64,000 nucleotides of DNA from Akebia trifoliata (GCA_017979445.1 CM030719.1:24605996-24669995); one strand, 5' to 3'; counted from the stretch's first letter, positions 22,268-33,631 are shown. Numbers and translations: made by a program. The notes: a model not told the origin generated them from the sequence alone.

Positions 22268-24221
22268 TGGTAAACAACCATGAGTCCTAAGACTACATAG
22301 ACTCAACGTTTCTTTCAAAAGAGTATAAAAATAATTAGAAAATATGACATGCTTCAAAACACATATAACGTATTCAATAATTTGAAAACATGACATGATT
22401 AAAAATATTTCAAAATAATATAATGAAATGTTCAAGGTATTTTTACACCAGCTTGACCAAGTTTTCCCCACTGATTTTCACACCAGCTCGACTAACACTC
22501 CCCATCCCAAAACACGGGATCTTCCTCAAAGGAATTTAGGGTAAACACCCAAGGATGATCGATCATTTTCATACCAACAACACAAGTATCCATCATCCCA
22601 CGACAAGATTTTTTTAATATACATGTACCAATACATTCATATATAATCTATAATCATCTCATTCAATCATTAAAATCTATGTATATTCTTTTTACACATG
22701 CACCAATACATTCACATATAATCTATAATCATCACATTTAATTATAAAAATCCATGCATATTCACCGTACATCCATTAAATTATAGCAATTACCATCATA
22801 TACATATAAATCCAATTCATGAGTACAATTTTAGAAAAGAAAATAAACTTACATTGTATTATTTGATTTACACTCATCTCATATTAGAATCATAATTTTC
22901 AAAGAGAAAGAATCACTTACATCATATCGCTTGATTCACACACCCATCTCATATTAGAATCATAATTTTCACAGAGAAAGAATCACCTACTTCATATTGT
23001 TTGATTCACATCCATCTCATATTAGAATCATAATTTTCAGAGAGAAAGAATCATCTACTTGATAATTAAAAATGAAGAATCTTCAACATGTTTACTCGTT
23101 CACTACCATCTTAAACCGCTCCTCTTCTAAATGTAATTCTTAGCTACATTTAGAAGAGTAGAAGAATCGAAGAAGGAAGCGAAGGATGTTAGGTGTAATA
23201 AAAGAATGTTGATTTAAAGATATTATAGAAGTATTTTAATGTTTTAACAATTCAAAGTTGACTATTTATCAAATTGTTAAATATTTATGATCATCCATTA
23301 GAGATTTGTGTCTCGATTTTAATGTTTAACAATTCAAAGTAAGTCATTCACCAATTTATCAATTATAAAATGATCATTCTATTACAGACTACTGTCTCAA
23401 TTTTTAAATATTTAACAATTAAAAGTAAATCATTCACTGATTTATTAATTATCATAATCATTCCATTAGATACTAGTGTCTCAATATTTAATGTTTAACA
23501 ATTTAAAGTAATTCATTCACCAATTTAGTAATTATCATGATCATTCCATTAGAGACTAATGTCTCAATTAACAATTCAAAGTTAATCATTCATCAAAATT
23601 GACAAGACAAGCGTCTCTAACTTTTATAATTTAAATTTCAAGTTTAATAATTCTTCAATTTATTAAACATTATGAATCTTCCACTAGAGACAAGTGCCTA
23701 AAAAAAAAAAAAAAAAAAATTTTATTGATAAGATGGGGTTGACGGGGCCCCTCCTAAAACTACTACTATCGAGTGTAAATACACGTTAAATCTTCCAATT
23801 CTCACAAGTTCTTGAAGAGCATTAGTCATGTCTTTCATAACATAAAAATCATCCGACAAGGACCCCAACTTTGCAAGAAAATCAGTAGCCCTATTTGTCT
23901 CTCTCCAATTCAAGATAAATCATGAGTACCTATATTTTATGTGATTGTTATTCCACCTACTACAACAAGATGTACGAATCATAATTTGTTCACCCACAAG
24001 GTAAAAAATTTATGGAAAACTACTTAAATGTTTACATTACTCAATCATCTAATATTTACATTAATAATGTCTTCTATTTGTTGATTATGATACATATTTT
24101 ATAAATAAAACTTAAATAAATAAATAAGCTAAATTAGGTGCCACACTCACTAATAGTTATAGAAATAACCAATTTAAGGAATATGGCTCACTTAGACCCA
24201 TAATTTGGGTTAGGCTTTATA
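22268..24221 (-). repeat. Foldback 2, right arm
   Basis: Inverted partner of 18307-21105. The tandem blocks recur in reverse order, but with fewer copies of the 67-bp unit (three, against four to five on the left). It is interrupted by a LINE-like tail at 23700-23915. Confidence 0.7.
23700..23915 (-). mobile_element. 5-prime-truncated LINE-like tail in right arm
   Basis: On the minus strand an open frame with NWRETNRATDFLAKLGSLS, the RNase-H-like C-terminal signature of plant non-LTR elements, is followed by about 100 bp of tail and then AATAAAA with a homopolymer T run (poly-A on the plus strand at 23701-23719). The left arm lacks this block and instead holds about 23 bp not present here, so the insertion carried a small target deletion. 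Confidence 0.6.
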
Positions 24222-25160
24222 GGTGAGTACAAAGATGGCAAGTTCTTGAAGTTTTGCAATGGAAAAGCATCACAAGGCTTTTCATTGTGAAAAAGAAAAT
24301 CCTCAACAAAATGGCACGGTCAAGGGGACGAATATAACTCTTATAGAGAAGGAGAGATGCATGAGGCTACATGCTGGGTTGCTTGAACTATTTTGGGGTG
24401 GAATCGATTAACCATGCTTGCTATTTGGTTAATCTGTCTCCATCTAAGCTACTTGAATTTAAATGTGGCGAAGAGATATAGACGGACAAAGAAGTGGGCT
24501 ACTCTACATTGAAGGTGTTTAGATAGAAGACATATGTTCTCATTCTTGATGATGAGAGAAACAAATTACAATCAAAGTCACTCAAGTGCATCTTTCTTGG
24601 ATTTGAGAAGGGAGTGAAGAAATTGAAGCTTTGGGATTCGATAAACAAGTCAAAAATCCTTAGTAGAGACATGATCTTTGATGAAGGTTCCATGGAAAAT
24701 AGAAAATTAAAAAAAAAAAATGATGGTGAGAAGTTGATTGTCGGTGTCAAAGTAGTTATTACCAAAATTTCTATTAGAACGGAGAAGACTACAAAGGAAA
24801 ATTTTCAAATTCAATTTGAGGAGGGTAACACATCCGGTGGGGAAGTCCAACAATAAGAGAGGGCTTATGCTTAGCCTTCTAGCATAGCACGGGGAAGCCC
24901 AAGAAGTACCATCATACCACCTCAAAGGTATGAATAGGAAGATGAAGTGTACTTTGCACTAGTGGCAAGTAAGGGTGATCTCATTAAATTGGTTACAAGG
25001 GACAAGTTTAAACATTGCTTAAACTTGTTTAATCTCATTGTTTATTGAGATTGGAGGGGACCTACCCACTTGAGGTGCATGGAGATTTCTCATCAAAGTG
25101 GAGGTGTCATAAATACATTGAGGTTCTAATGTTTTCAAGGGTCGAAGAGTTTTTTCACCA
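24222..25160 (+). pseudogene. Copia pol remnant, 3-prime part
   Basis: Resumes integrase exactly where 18306 stops (GEYKDGKFLKF), then continues through broken frames to a C-terminal integrase stretch near 24590-24690 (CIFLGFEKGVKK, LWDSINKSKILSRDMIFDE). Around 24950-25030 the reading jumps from YFALVAS directly to LVTRDKFKHCLNLFN, the extreme C-terminus of copia polyproteins, so the reverse transcriptase and RNase H have been deleted. Confidence 0.8.
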
Positions 25161-25170
25161 AAGTGGAGAT

Positions 25171-25749
25171 TGTTGAAGTATGGCTCAAAACTTGGTTAGG
25201 CCCGATCCAAGTATGTGTTTGGATCGATCCAATGTAATTTGGGTTGGACTCATAACTTATGTAAGTTGTCCAATTATATCATGTTTCTAACAAGGGTTTT
25301 GTTCTTTTGTTGTAAGAAATCTAACTTCAAGTCTAAATCTTTTCTAGATAAGGGTGTAAAGAAAGAAAGAAACCTAAGAGAGGAGAGGTTGAGAGGTTTG
25401 AGAAGATTAAGATCCAGAATAATGTGAATCTTTGTGATAAAGGGAGTTCTTGTATTGATTTGTCCCATTTTCTTTATAGTGAAATTGAGTTCCAAGACTC
25501 ATACCTCCCTAGACATAGCCTTTGGATGAACCATGTAAAATCTCATGTTGTGAGTATTGTGTTCTTATTCTTTTCTTTGTGTGGTTGTTTATCCTCTTTG
25601 CATTTGCAATTATTATTTGGGTTACCTTTTATTGCCATTATCAAATAAGGTCTTGGAAGGTGTAGTACATAAGGTGTTTGGTTAAGTACCCAATAGGTGT
25701 TTGACAAAATTACTAAGTAAGCTTCACAAGAGTGTTCACATACACAACA
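25171..25749 (+). repeat. 3-prime LTR of the copia element
   Basis: Starts TGTTGAAGTATGG, ends near TTCACATACACAACA, and aligns with 16550-17135 with frequent substitutions. Confidence 0.85.
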
Positions 25750-25929
25750 CAGACTTTGTAATTTCCCCTCTCTTTTATACAAAATTATTCACTTGCTTAG
25801 CAAAAGAAAAACAAAAAGAAAGTTACCCCAAAATCTAAAATTTGAAGAAGATTGAGGATGATATTAGAGGAAGAGTCGAAGGTTTGGATCTTGTAGAAGA
25901 CTTAGAAAGTGCAATCAAAACTTTTGTGG

Positions 25930-26510
25930 ATTTTGGAATCTAAAAGCTAGCAATCTTGTGAAGACAAAATCTAAGACTTTCTTTTGGAATTGTCCAGAAG
26001 ATGGAGTGGTGAAAGTAAATACCAATGGCTTGTGAACCTTGGAGAGGTTGAGATTGAGATCTATTGGCTGAAACTGTTATGGAAGTTTCCTTTTTGCAGG
26101 ACGGATGAACTGTGAAGAAGAAGATGTCATCTTTGTGGAGCTACTTGCATTAAAAAAAGCATTAACTTATGCTTTAAGAAAAGGGCATTGTAGAGTCATT
26201 GTAAGCTTGGATTCTCTCCTTTCCATCAACATCATAAATTCCAAGATCATGCCTGGATGGAAATATGAAGAGGTAGTGAAGGAGGTGAAACAACTGAATT
26301 GTTGTTTAAATCTTTGTTATTTTGAGTTTCTTTGGAGGGAAGCAAATAAAGTTGCAATCTATCTAGCTTGACTTGGTGTGTATGGACATGAATGTTTTGT
26401 AACCGAGGATACTTCTTGTATTTCTCATGAGCTACTGACAATTTTGTTAGATGATGTAACTTGTAATTATTCTCAGGAGTAAAATAATGAAAGAACATTT
26501 AGCAAGAAAA
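25930..26510 (+). pseudogene. RNase-H-like (RVT_3) domain pseudogene with poly(A) tail
   Basis: Frame pieces follow the domain order: FFWNCPEDGVVKVNTNG near 25978-26032, a broken middle, then an open frame 26105-26371 with VELLALKKALTYAL, VIVSLDSLLSINIIN and FLWREANKVAIYLA. The stop inside the domain and the loss of the GG-rich strand show it is dead. A run of A residues near 26503-26515 follows, as expected of a retrotransposed copy. It could be a LINE 3-prime end or a processed host RNase-H-like gene. Confidence 0.6.
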
Positions 26511-26565
26511 AAAAAATGATAAAAAACGGAGGGGTCCTCTAACCTCAAGTTACAGATAAAAAAAG

Positions 26566-26567
<2 letters not shown>

Positions 26568-26603
<36 letters not shown>
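26568..26603. repeat. (TA)n microsatellite
   Basis: About 18 uninterrupted TA units. Confidence 0.95.
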
Positions 26604-26605
<2 letters not shown>

Positions 26606-26761
26606 AATGCTAACGTCCAAGATTGTATAGGGACGTTAGCATTGCCCCAATCTTTTAATAGACAATAATGCCCTTTGGTGAAACTTAAGAAACATTACTT
26701 TAATTTAGTTTTCCAAGTCTTTTTAAAAAACATATGGGGAGAGTTCAAGGGACACAAGTAA

Positions 26762-27075
26762 AAACATATGTAAAATCAATCATTTTTCAAAATATAGGTT
26801 AGAATTTTCGGATTGAGCTAATTTTAAAATGATCTATCCTAACAAAAAATCAGCCCAATTGAAACTTCTAACCCCATTAAATTTGATTTAGAATGTGGAC
26901 CATCGATTTTTTACCAATAATTTGTAAACCACTTTTGATGGATTTAAAAGTTTCAAAATGGGCTGATTTTTTGTGAGAATGATCTTCTCATCAAAGGGAT
27001 CATCCGCACAAAACATCAGCTCAATTCAAAACTTCTAACCCATATTTTGAAAAATGATTGTTCTTACATATATTT
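26762..27075. mobile_element. Palindromic MITE-like repeat, copy 3
   Basis: Outer inverted repeats of about 40 bp (ATCATTTTTCAAAATATAGG mirrored by CATATTTTGAAAAATGAT) enclose two hairpins built on TTTCGGATTGAGCTAATTTT-like and TTTCAAAATGGGCTGATTTT cores. The core is shared with the copies at 430-720 and 14630-15045, but the outer repeats differ. Confidence 0.6.
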
Positions 27076-27079
27076 AGGT

Positions 27080-27230
27080 GCTGATTGATTCAGCTTCTTA
27101 AAACTACTGTCAGCTTCTGCTGTCAGAATCTGTTGTTTGAATCTGAAAAGCTGAAAAACTTATTTGATAGAGCTTTTTAAAACTGCTGTAGTAGGGTTAA
27201 ATGATCAGAATGCCTTTAAGGTTGATAATG
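27080..27230. mobile_element. Possible hAT-like non-autonomous fragment
   Basis: GATTGATTCAGCTTCTTAAA and TGAAAAGCTGAAAAACTTAT are reminiscent of plant hAT-type MITE termini. A possible opposite side with CAAACACTC lies after 33236, with the LTR block between. Weak. Confidence 0.25.
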
Positions 27231-27239
27231 CATGAAAAT

Positions 27240-27655
27240 TACCAGAATACCCCTATACATATATAATTACACTAAATATATATAAATACAATAAAATTAT
27301 ATAAAAAATTAAAAAAATAATTATTTTTATTTTAAAATGTTTATAATTCTAAAAAAAATTATAGAAAAATTTATAATTCTATAGAAATTTCGGCAGCATC
27401 TCCTTTTAAAAATAAACATATAAAATTTTCCTCATAAAAGAAATACCTGCATAAAATACAATCCAACATAATGTACGCATAATGCATCAAAAATTACTAA
27501 AATACCCCTATAAATATATAATTATAATAAATATAGATAAATACAATAAAATTCTATAAAAATTTCGGCAGCATCTCCTCTTAAAATTGAATATATGAAA
27601 TTTTCCTGATAAACAAAATACTTGCATAGTATGCAATCCAAATTTTACATTTTAT
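27240..27655 (+). repeat. Direct repeat with AAATTTCGGCAGCATCTCC motif
   Basis: Two units share AATACCCCTATA, ATAAATACAATAAAATT, AAATTTCGGCAGCATCTCC and AAATTTTCCT(C/G)ATAAA, at about 27250-27470 and 27503-27640. The motif core AAATTTCGGCA also occurs near both ends of foldback 1. Confidence 0.65.
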
Positions 27656-27815
27656 ATAACATATCCACATTACATCGTATATACACAACACATCCACAAC
27701 CACCACATTTAGATTCTAACATCATTTAAACATAATAATCATCGTTAATATAATAAGTAAAACAAAAATAAAAAAAACATGAAAAATATAAATCCAACAA
27801 ATGCATACAAATGCA

Positions 27816-28010
27816 TAGGGGTTTGGTTTGGTTTAGAGATTTGTTTCGGTTTTATACAAGCTTGATCCAACAACTGAACCAAATTGATCGGTTCTCCATT
27901 TTTGTAACCCGAAATCGAAGCGCAACTTATTCCAAACCAAACCAAACCACCCCAAAGCCATCGGTTTGGTTCGGTTCTCGATTTAAACCAAACCAAGATG
28001 CACCCCTAGT
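27816..28010. mobile_element. MITE with TAGGGGT termini
   Basis: Begins TAGGGGTTTGGTTTGGTTTA and ends AAACCAAACCAAGATGCACC followed by CCTAG, forming terminal inverted repeats. The interior is rich in GGTTTGGTTCGGTT phrases, a texture common in hAT-related plant MITEs. The target duplication is ambiguous, so family assignment is tentative. Confidence 0.55.
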
Positions 28011-29564
28011 ACAAAATACAGTAATTGTTGTGTATGTGTGTAATTGAGCTGTGTAATTTTATTTTTTTTATAAATTTATAAATTATAAAAACAAAACCAC
28101 TCCATTGAAAGAACATATAAGTCTAAAAAATGTTGTGATGGGACAATAATATTGTCTTAAAATAGCTATTTAATTTTAATTTCTAACAAAATAGCCCATG
28201 TGTATTAAAAAAATAATCTAAATAAATTCATTCAATTAATCCACACTAACGTCAAAGAAAAACAAATTATGACAAATAGTTTGAAACCAATAATATGAAG
28301 ATATAACATAACTAATAACCAGAACAAGAAAAATATCAGAAAAAATGTGAAAGTTCAAGCAATTCAAACTTAGATGCATTCAACATAAACACATAAAATC
28401 AAACAAATAATCAAAATTCAAAGACAAAACATAAACAAAAAATCTCAATGAGATTCAAATACAGTCAAACAAAGATAGATCCATTCCTTTTCCAGATCTC
28501 TAAACAATACAATAGCTAAATACCTTGAATTCAATTCCAAACCAATAAAATCAAATTGACCCAACCCATATCATAAGTTAAACACCCACCAATTCAAATT
28601 CAAAACAAAACCAACAAAAATGCCCTCTTTTTTTTTATCATAAAAGAAAAGAAAAAAAAAACGAATTACAGATTAAGTAAGATCTGAATGAATTAATGAA
28701 ATGAGTCTTTAAAAAGCAGGAAATTAAGAGATGGGTAGGTTCGAATTATAGCGTACTTAGCGAAGAACACTTATTGACCCTAACAGAAAGAAAATTCTGT
28801 TAATCCAACAGAGTCCCAGCAATTTCATCAAGAATTATTCACAATTGTTCAAGTTCTATAGAAATTTCTACTATTATTTTATTTAAATAAAAATATACCA
28901 AGAAATTACAATCAACCTTAACAGAATAAAATTTCTGTTAATCCAACAGAAATATGCAATTTCTGTTAATCCAATAGATTCCTAGCAATTTCGTCAAGAA
29001 TAATGCACAAAAATTGAAATCAATGGGAGAGAAAAAGAGAGAGTGGTCACAGAGATTGGAAAATGGCGTCGATCGAAAAATGGATCAAACGGAGATATTG
29101 ATTTCGATCGGACTTCGAATCGTCATCGTTAATGCCGTCGATCTTCATCGCTATCTTGATCGTGGTTGAGTTCAACGATAAAGGGTGTCGATCGATATGG
29201 GTTTTTGCATTTCAAATGGGTTTACCGCTGCCGTCGTCGATGGTTTCGCTTGAACGAAGTTAGGGTCGTCGTCGGCGTTGTTGATATGTTAGATCGATGC
29301 TGGTGGTGGTCGTCGTCGATGAGTTCAGTTAGCTGCTGCTGTCGAAATCGATGGGTGAGGAAAACCCATTTGATGAACAAAGTTACTATTGCGGACAGAC
29401 GATGGAATTTCTAATAATGTCGAAGGGTTTAGTAGTCATTTCACTTGACTGCGTTTAAACGTTGTTGGGCGAAGCGTCTCTCGTCCGCTTTTCAAAATAG
29501 CAGTTAAAATTCGTAAATCGCGTTAAAAATATCAAAATGCCGCGTTTTAACAGAAATCGCCTCG
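28011..29564. other. Intergenic, AT-rich then CG-richer
   Basis: No gene recognised. Between 28790 and 28990 the phrase TTCTGTTAATCCAACAGA occurs three times. From about 29040 to 29530 composition becomes richer in CG dinucleotides, and an 82-codon open frame (29166-29414) is present but has biased, low-complexity composition and no recognised domain. Confidence 0.4.
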
Positions 29565-32500
29565 ACCCTTTTTCACTCAATAGTGGATAGGGGTCCGATT
29601 TATTAAATAGGGGACTTTAAAACAAGGGAGTCGCCACCTAGTTTAGGTCTAGGAACCATAAATAACTCCAAATGGATAATGGGTCGATCCACTGATCAAA
29701 GAGATGGGTAAAGGGTCAGATTACAAGTTTCGGAAGGTGTTAGGCACCGAACCCGTCCGATCAATACGATCGGTCTCTACTACAATCCAAAAACATCCCA
29801 TGGTAAACATACAAAGATTACAGTCAAGGTCATAGTCCAATCATCATCATCTTATCTTGGGTTTTCCAACCAAATCCCATGGCTAAAAATTGTCCAACTA
29901 TCACATGATCCTTATTTGAATTCTACAAAATATGGAAGGGTTTGAAAAAGTCCTAATTAGCTCCATGACCTGAAATCAATTAAGAAACTCCACCTGCAAG
30001 TATTCCTCAAACTGTCCAAAATAGAAAATCATAAGAATATCCTAAATAGGAAGATTACAAATAGAAACATGTCAAATCGGGATTTAATATTTCTAAATTA
30101 GGAGCGTAGAAGTTCCTAAATTATAATTCATGAGATATATGCTGTATTCTTAAATTAAAAATTTAAAAAGATACATTTTCTAAAATAGAATATTCTAAAA
30201 ATGTAAGTTTCTAAATTTGAAATTCCCAAATTTCCATGAACATAAACCTCCTAAATATAAAAATGTACAGAATCTTCTAAATTGGAAAGTTGCTAAAATA
30301 TGGAATTTCTGAATCAGAAATCTATAAATATATTCTCCCAAAATAGGAAACTATACAACCCTATATTAGAAAGTTTTCAAATAGAGTTTTATAATAATCC
30401 ACAAATGATCTCCAACAAGGAATATTATATAAACAACGAAGTCCCCAAATTAGAAGATTATGAATTTGCCAAAAATCACCAAACTGGAAATCGACAAATA
30501 TTATCGCAAAAAAATTCCAAGTTAGAAAGGACTATCCACAAGAAAATTCTCATATTCATGAATCCCTAGAATAACCTAACGAGCATGCACATATGATTTT
30601 CAATTTTTGCCAAAATAGCTATCATTCAATATCATGCATAGTTGTCAAGTCAAGAACTATATTGATCACGTGGAAAAATCTTAAAATAATACGAAGAATT
30701 CGAAAACATCATCATAGATCATGCAAATCCAACCCGATCATAGTAATCATGATAAATAAAAAAAAATCTTATAATCCTACCAACATGCAAAAAAATAAAT
30801 AAATAAATAAATAAAAGAATAAACACCTAAAAACCTACATAAAATCTAAAGAATAAAAGATTCTCCTAACCTATTGTCATGCAAAAAAACCTATCAATAC
30901 ATAAAAGAACAAACAAAACACAAAAATTATGCATGAAATAAAATAAAAAAAATAAAAATAAAAATAAAAGAAATCAAACATTCTCCCAATCCAATCCATA
31001 CGCAAAGCAAATATAAAGAAGCCTCTAATCCTGTCAAGGAAAAAAAAAAAAAAAAAAAAAAGACGCCTAGAAACCTACATAAAAAAAACTGACGAATCGA
31101 AAAATCCTCCTAACCTATTGGCATGAGAAAAATAAAAATAAAAGAAATCCATAAAAACAAAAACATTTTCCTAATTCTATTGTCATGTAAAAAAAAAATT
31201 AAAACCTAAACACCATGCATCTCTCTTTATTGTAGCCTATCCACAATGCAATGTGGTATAAAAAATCCCCCAAAAACAAATTTCATGACGATTATGACAT
31301 CAACATCGACATGCGCCGTTAACGTGATAAAATCATACAAAAGAGGGTAATAAGTGATAATATACCACGAAGAACGCCAAGAAAACTGAACCAAAAAAAG
31401 ACTTACTTACTGATTCGAGAAAGTTGGATTGATTCCTTCTGATAAGATCCCAATGGCTTGTGCGCACTGTGGCTGTTGCAATGATGACGTTGGAGACGAT
31501 GAATGTAACAGATAGCGATGTTGAAGACAAGGAGAAGGAGGCTTAGGAAATCTGTTAATGGTGATGAAACGTATGGGGATGATGGTGGGGAGAGGGCCGT
31601 TGTAGGTGCTGCTGTGATAGGCTATTAAGAAGAGAGGACTGAGCAGAGAGATGAAGAAGAGAAGGAGAGTCGTCTAGCCAGCATTCTCAATTGCCTTTCT
31701 TCACTTTCTCTCTTTCTCCTTTCTTTATCGTCCAACAGAGGTTGCAGGTTTGCAGAGTATGAAGAAGATAGAACGAAGAAGAGTTGCAAGGCTGAGAGTG
31801 AGCGTGAGAGAGAGGCCAATCAGACTAGAAGGAGAGCACGTCCAACCCCTTGAACAGCCAAGAGGAGAGAACCGAAGAAGAAGCAAACAACCCTCCACAG
31901 ACGTTCAGCCACCCCAGTATTTTTCAGCCTCTTTTTTAGAGAGAAGACGTCCGCGCTTTTTAAATCAAAATTCAGTTTCTAATTTAATTTTTTTTTTCTT
32001 TCTAAAATTTTTTCTTTCTTTTTTCTCTTTAGGCGTCCCTTCCTTTGGGAGAATGGTGGTGGGGTGATCCCCCGCTACCCGTAGCATGATATCTTCGAGT
32101 TGTGATTGGTCAATTTTGATTGTTTTGATTTTGATTTGATTAGTTGTTGGATTTCAATTTGAAATGTTTAGTTATTTAATTTTAATTTTTTTTATTTTAA
32201 TTTTAATTGTTTAATAGTTTAATTTTTAATTTAAGTTTTATTTTTTTAATGGTTTAATTTTAACTGTTTAATTGTTGGATTGTTTGATTTTTAATTATTC
32301 GATTTTTTGGATTTTAAATTAGATTTTAATTGTTTAATTTTAATTTTGATTGTTTAATTTTGAAATAAATTTTAATTTTTTAATTTTGAATTAAGTTTTA
32401 ATTGTTTAATTTTGAATTAAATTTTAAGTTTTAATTGTTTAATTTTTGAATTAGATTTTAATTGTTTAATTTTGAATTAAATTTTAAGTTTTAATTGTTT

Positions 32501-33236
32501 AATTTTTAATTAGGTTTTAATTGTTTAATTTGAATTAAATTATAAGTTTGAATTGTTTAATTTTAAATTTGAGTTTGAATTGTTTGGAATTGTTTTATTT
32601 GAATCGTTTAATTTTTTTTATTTGAATTTTATTTTTTCAGTTTAAATTGGATTTTTAATTAGGTTTTATTCTTGTTACATTTTCCTAAGGATCGGAATCT
32701 CTAAGTTGAATTTGAGGGTTGAGGGGCATTTCGGTCATTTTTATGATTTTTCTTAAATTTCTCTGTTTTCGTCGGTTTGGGTCTCGTTAGACTCGAAATC
32801 ATGTTCTGAGTGCAATGGAGGCACTTTCAAGGTCTTTCGGAGTTCCAAAATTTATGAGAGGTATTTTCGTCATTTTGTCAATTTTTGCGGATTTTTACAA
32901 ATTCTGGCGTGAGGTTTCTTTTAGTCCCAACGTGATTATTTCTATATTTCAAAGTCGTATTTTCCTAGCGTGGCGAGGTCTCTAGGTTATCGAACTGTGT
33001 GGTGAGCCTAAGCATGCGTGCTTACTAAATCGGGTGTGACGTATGGCGATCCTAAGCGTGCGTAAATTTCTATGTTGAGTCGTAACTAGTAGGTGAGATG
33101 AAAAGAGTGGAAACGAAGGGAATCAGGGACAGTACTCAGAAGCCTTCCAGTTCTTTGCGATCATCATTAGGAATTCACGGTAATCGGGTGACGAATTGTT
33201 GAATTGGACAGATGCAAAAATTGGGTGTCTACATTA
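29565..33236. mobile_element. Long LTR-type block, TAT/Ogre-like Ty3/gypsy
   Basis: Left part has GGGAGTCGCCACCTAG and TTTCGGAAGGTGTTAGGCAC, phrases typical of large TAT/Ogre-type LTR regions and shared in weaker form with 925-2710. The right edge is GGGTGTCTACA at 33225-33235. No gag-pol is found, so it may be a solo LTR or truncated piece. Internal sequence is repetitive: CCTAAATTAGGA-like motifs at 30050-30570, CCTAACCTATTGTCATG units at 30770-31180, and the AT-rich array below. The exact left boundary is not resolved. Confidence 0.5.
32110..32650. repeat. AT-rich minisatellite
   Basis: Many degenerate copies of TTTTAATTGTTTAATTTT and GAATTAAATTTTAAG, within the LTR-type block. Confidence 0.8.
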
Positions 33237-33631
33237 ATGCTCTATCAAACACTCAAAAAAAAAAAAACCCCGCATTTTGACGCAAACACTAGTAAAATCG
33301 CGTTTTGAAGCGCAATCAATCGCCCCCTTACTTATCTTCCTTGAACACCCCCCCTCCATATATGGATTTTATGTTTAAAGGGTTGGGATCATGTGTTTTT
33401 TCATGAATCATTCTTAGTAGTCAACAAATCCCAACCCATATATATATAACAAACTTCAACAATAACAAGTTTTACAACTTTTGACAGTTTTCATAAGGTG
33501 AACTAAGTCTAATTCCTAGTCAAGTCTAAGTTTTTTTTTTCCTACTATGGACAACTCTTTGAATGTCATCCAACCTTCCAAGTCTGAGTCCAAGTCCGAG
33601 ATCGAGTTCAACTCAAAAAAAGCCAGATTCA
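33237..33631. other. Spacer, nothing recognised
   Basis: Starts with CAAACACTC and an A-run, then CGCATTTTGACGC and TCGCGTTTTGAAGCGC. These phrases resemble GCCGCGTTTTAAC just left of the preceding LTR block (about 29540), suggesting that block was inserted into a pre-existing repeat. Confidence 0.4.

Larger units (their letters stand above)
18307..24221. mobile_element. Giant foldback element 2, inserted in copia integrase
   Basis: A 5915-bp insertion begins TGTCACACCCC and ends GGCTTTATA. GGTGA lies directly on both sides (18302-18306 and 24222-24226). Removing the insert and one copy restores the integrase reading frame across the joint. The arms are inverted repeats starting with CCTAACCCAAATTATGGGTC on the left and its complement on the right. 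No transposase ORF is seen. A 5-bp duplication and a TG start are like LTR-retrotransposon integration, but the right end lacks CA and about 30 bp of the left terminus has no partner on the right. Confidence 0.75.
16550..25749 (+). mobile_element. Ty1/copia LTR retrotransposon, degenerate, with nested insertion
   Basis: Two direct LTRs of about 580 bp (16550-17135 and 25171-25749) flank a decayed gag-pol. The 3-prime LTR is preceded by a purine-rich tract, AAAGTGGAGAT, at 25160-25170. Coding remnants run in the expected copia order: gag start, zinc knuckle, protease, gag-pre-integrase, integrase, extreme C-terminus. Most of gag and essentially all of reverse transcriptase and RNase H are missing. 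A 5.9-kb foldback element splits the integrase. No canonical tRNA-Met primer-binding site and no convincing target duplication were seen. The LTRs are visibly diverged, so the element is old. Confidence 0.85.

Noticed and set aside
25739..25743. CATAC as a target duplication of the copia element (also at 16545-16549)
   Set aside because: Using it would place the LTR end inside sequence that is still shared by both LTRs, so it is probably coincidence.
29166..29414. 82-codon ORF in the CG-richer stretch
   Set aside because: No domain, Trp/Cys/Arg/Val-biased composition typical of a chance frame.
31750..32067. 105-codon ORF rich in Arg and Phe
   Set aside because: Arises from purine-rich then T-rich DNA inside the LTR-type block; no motif.
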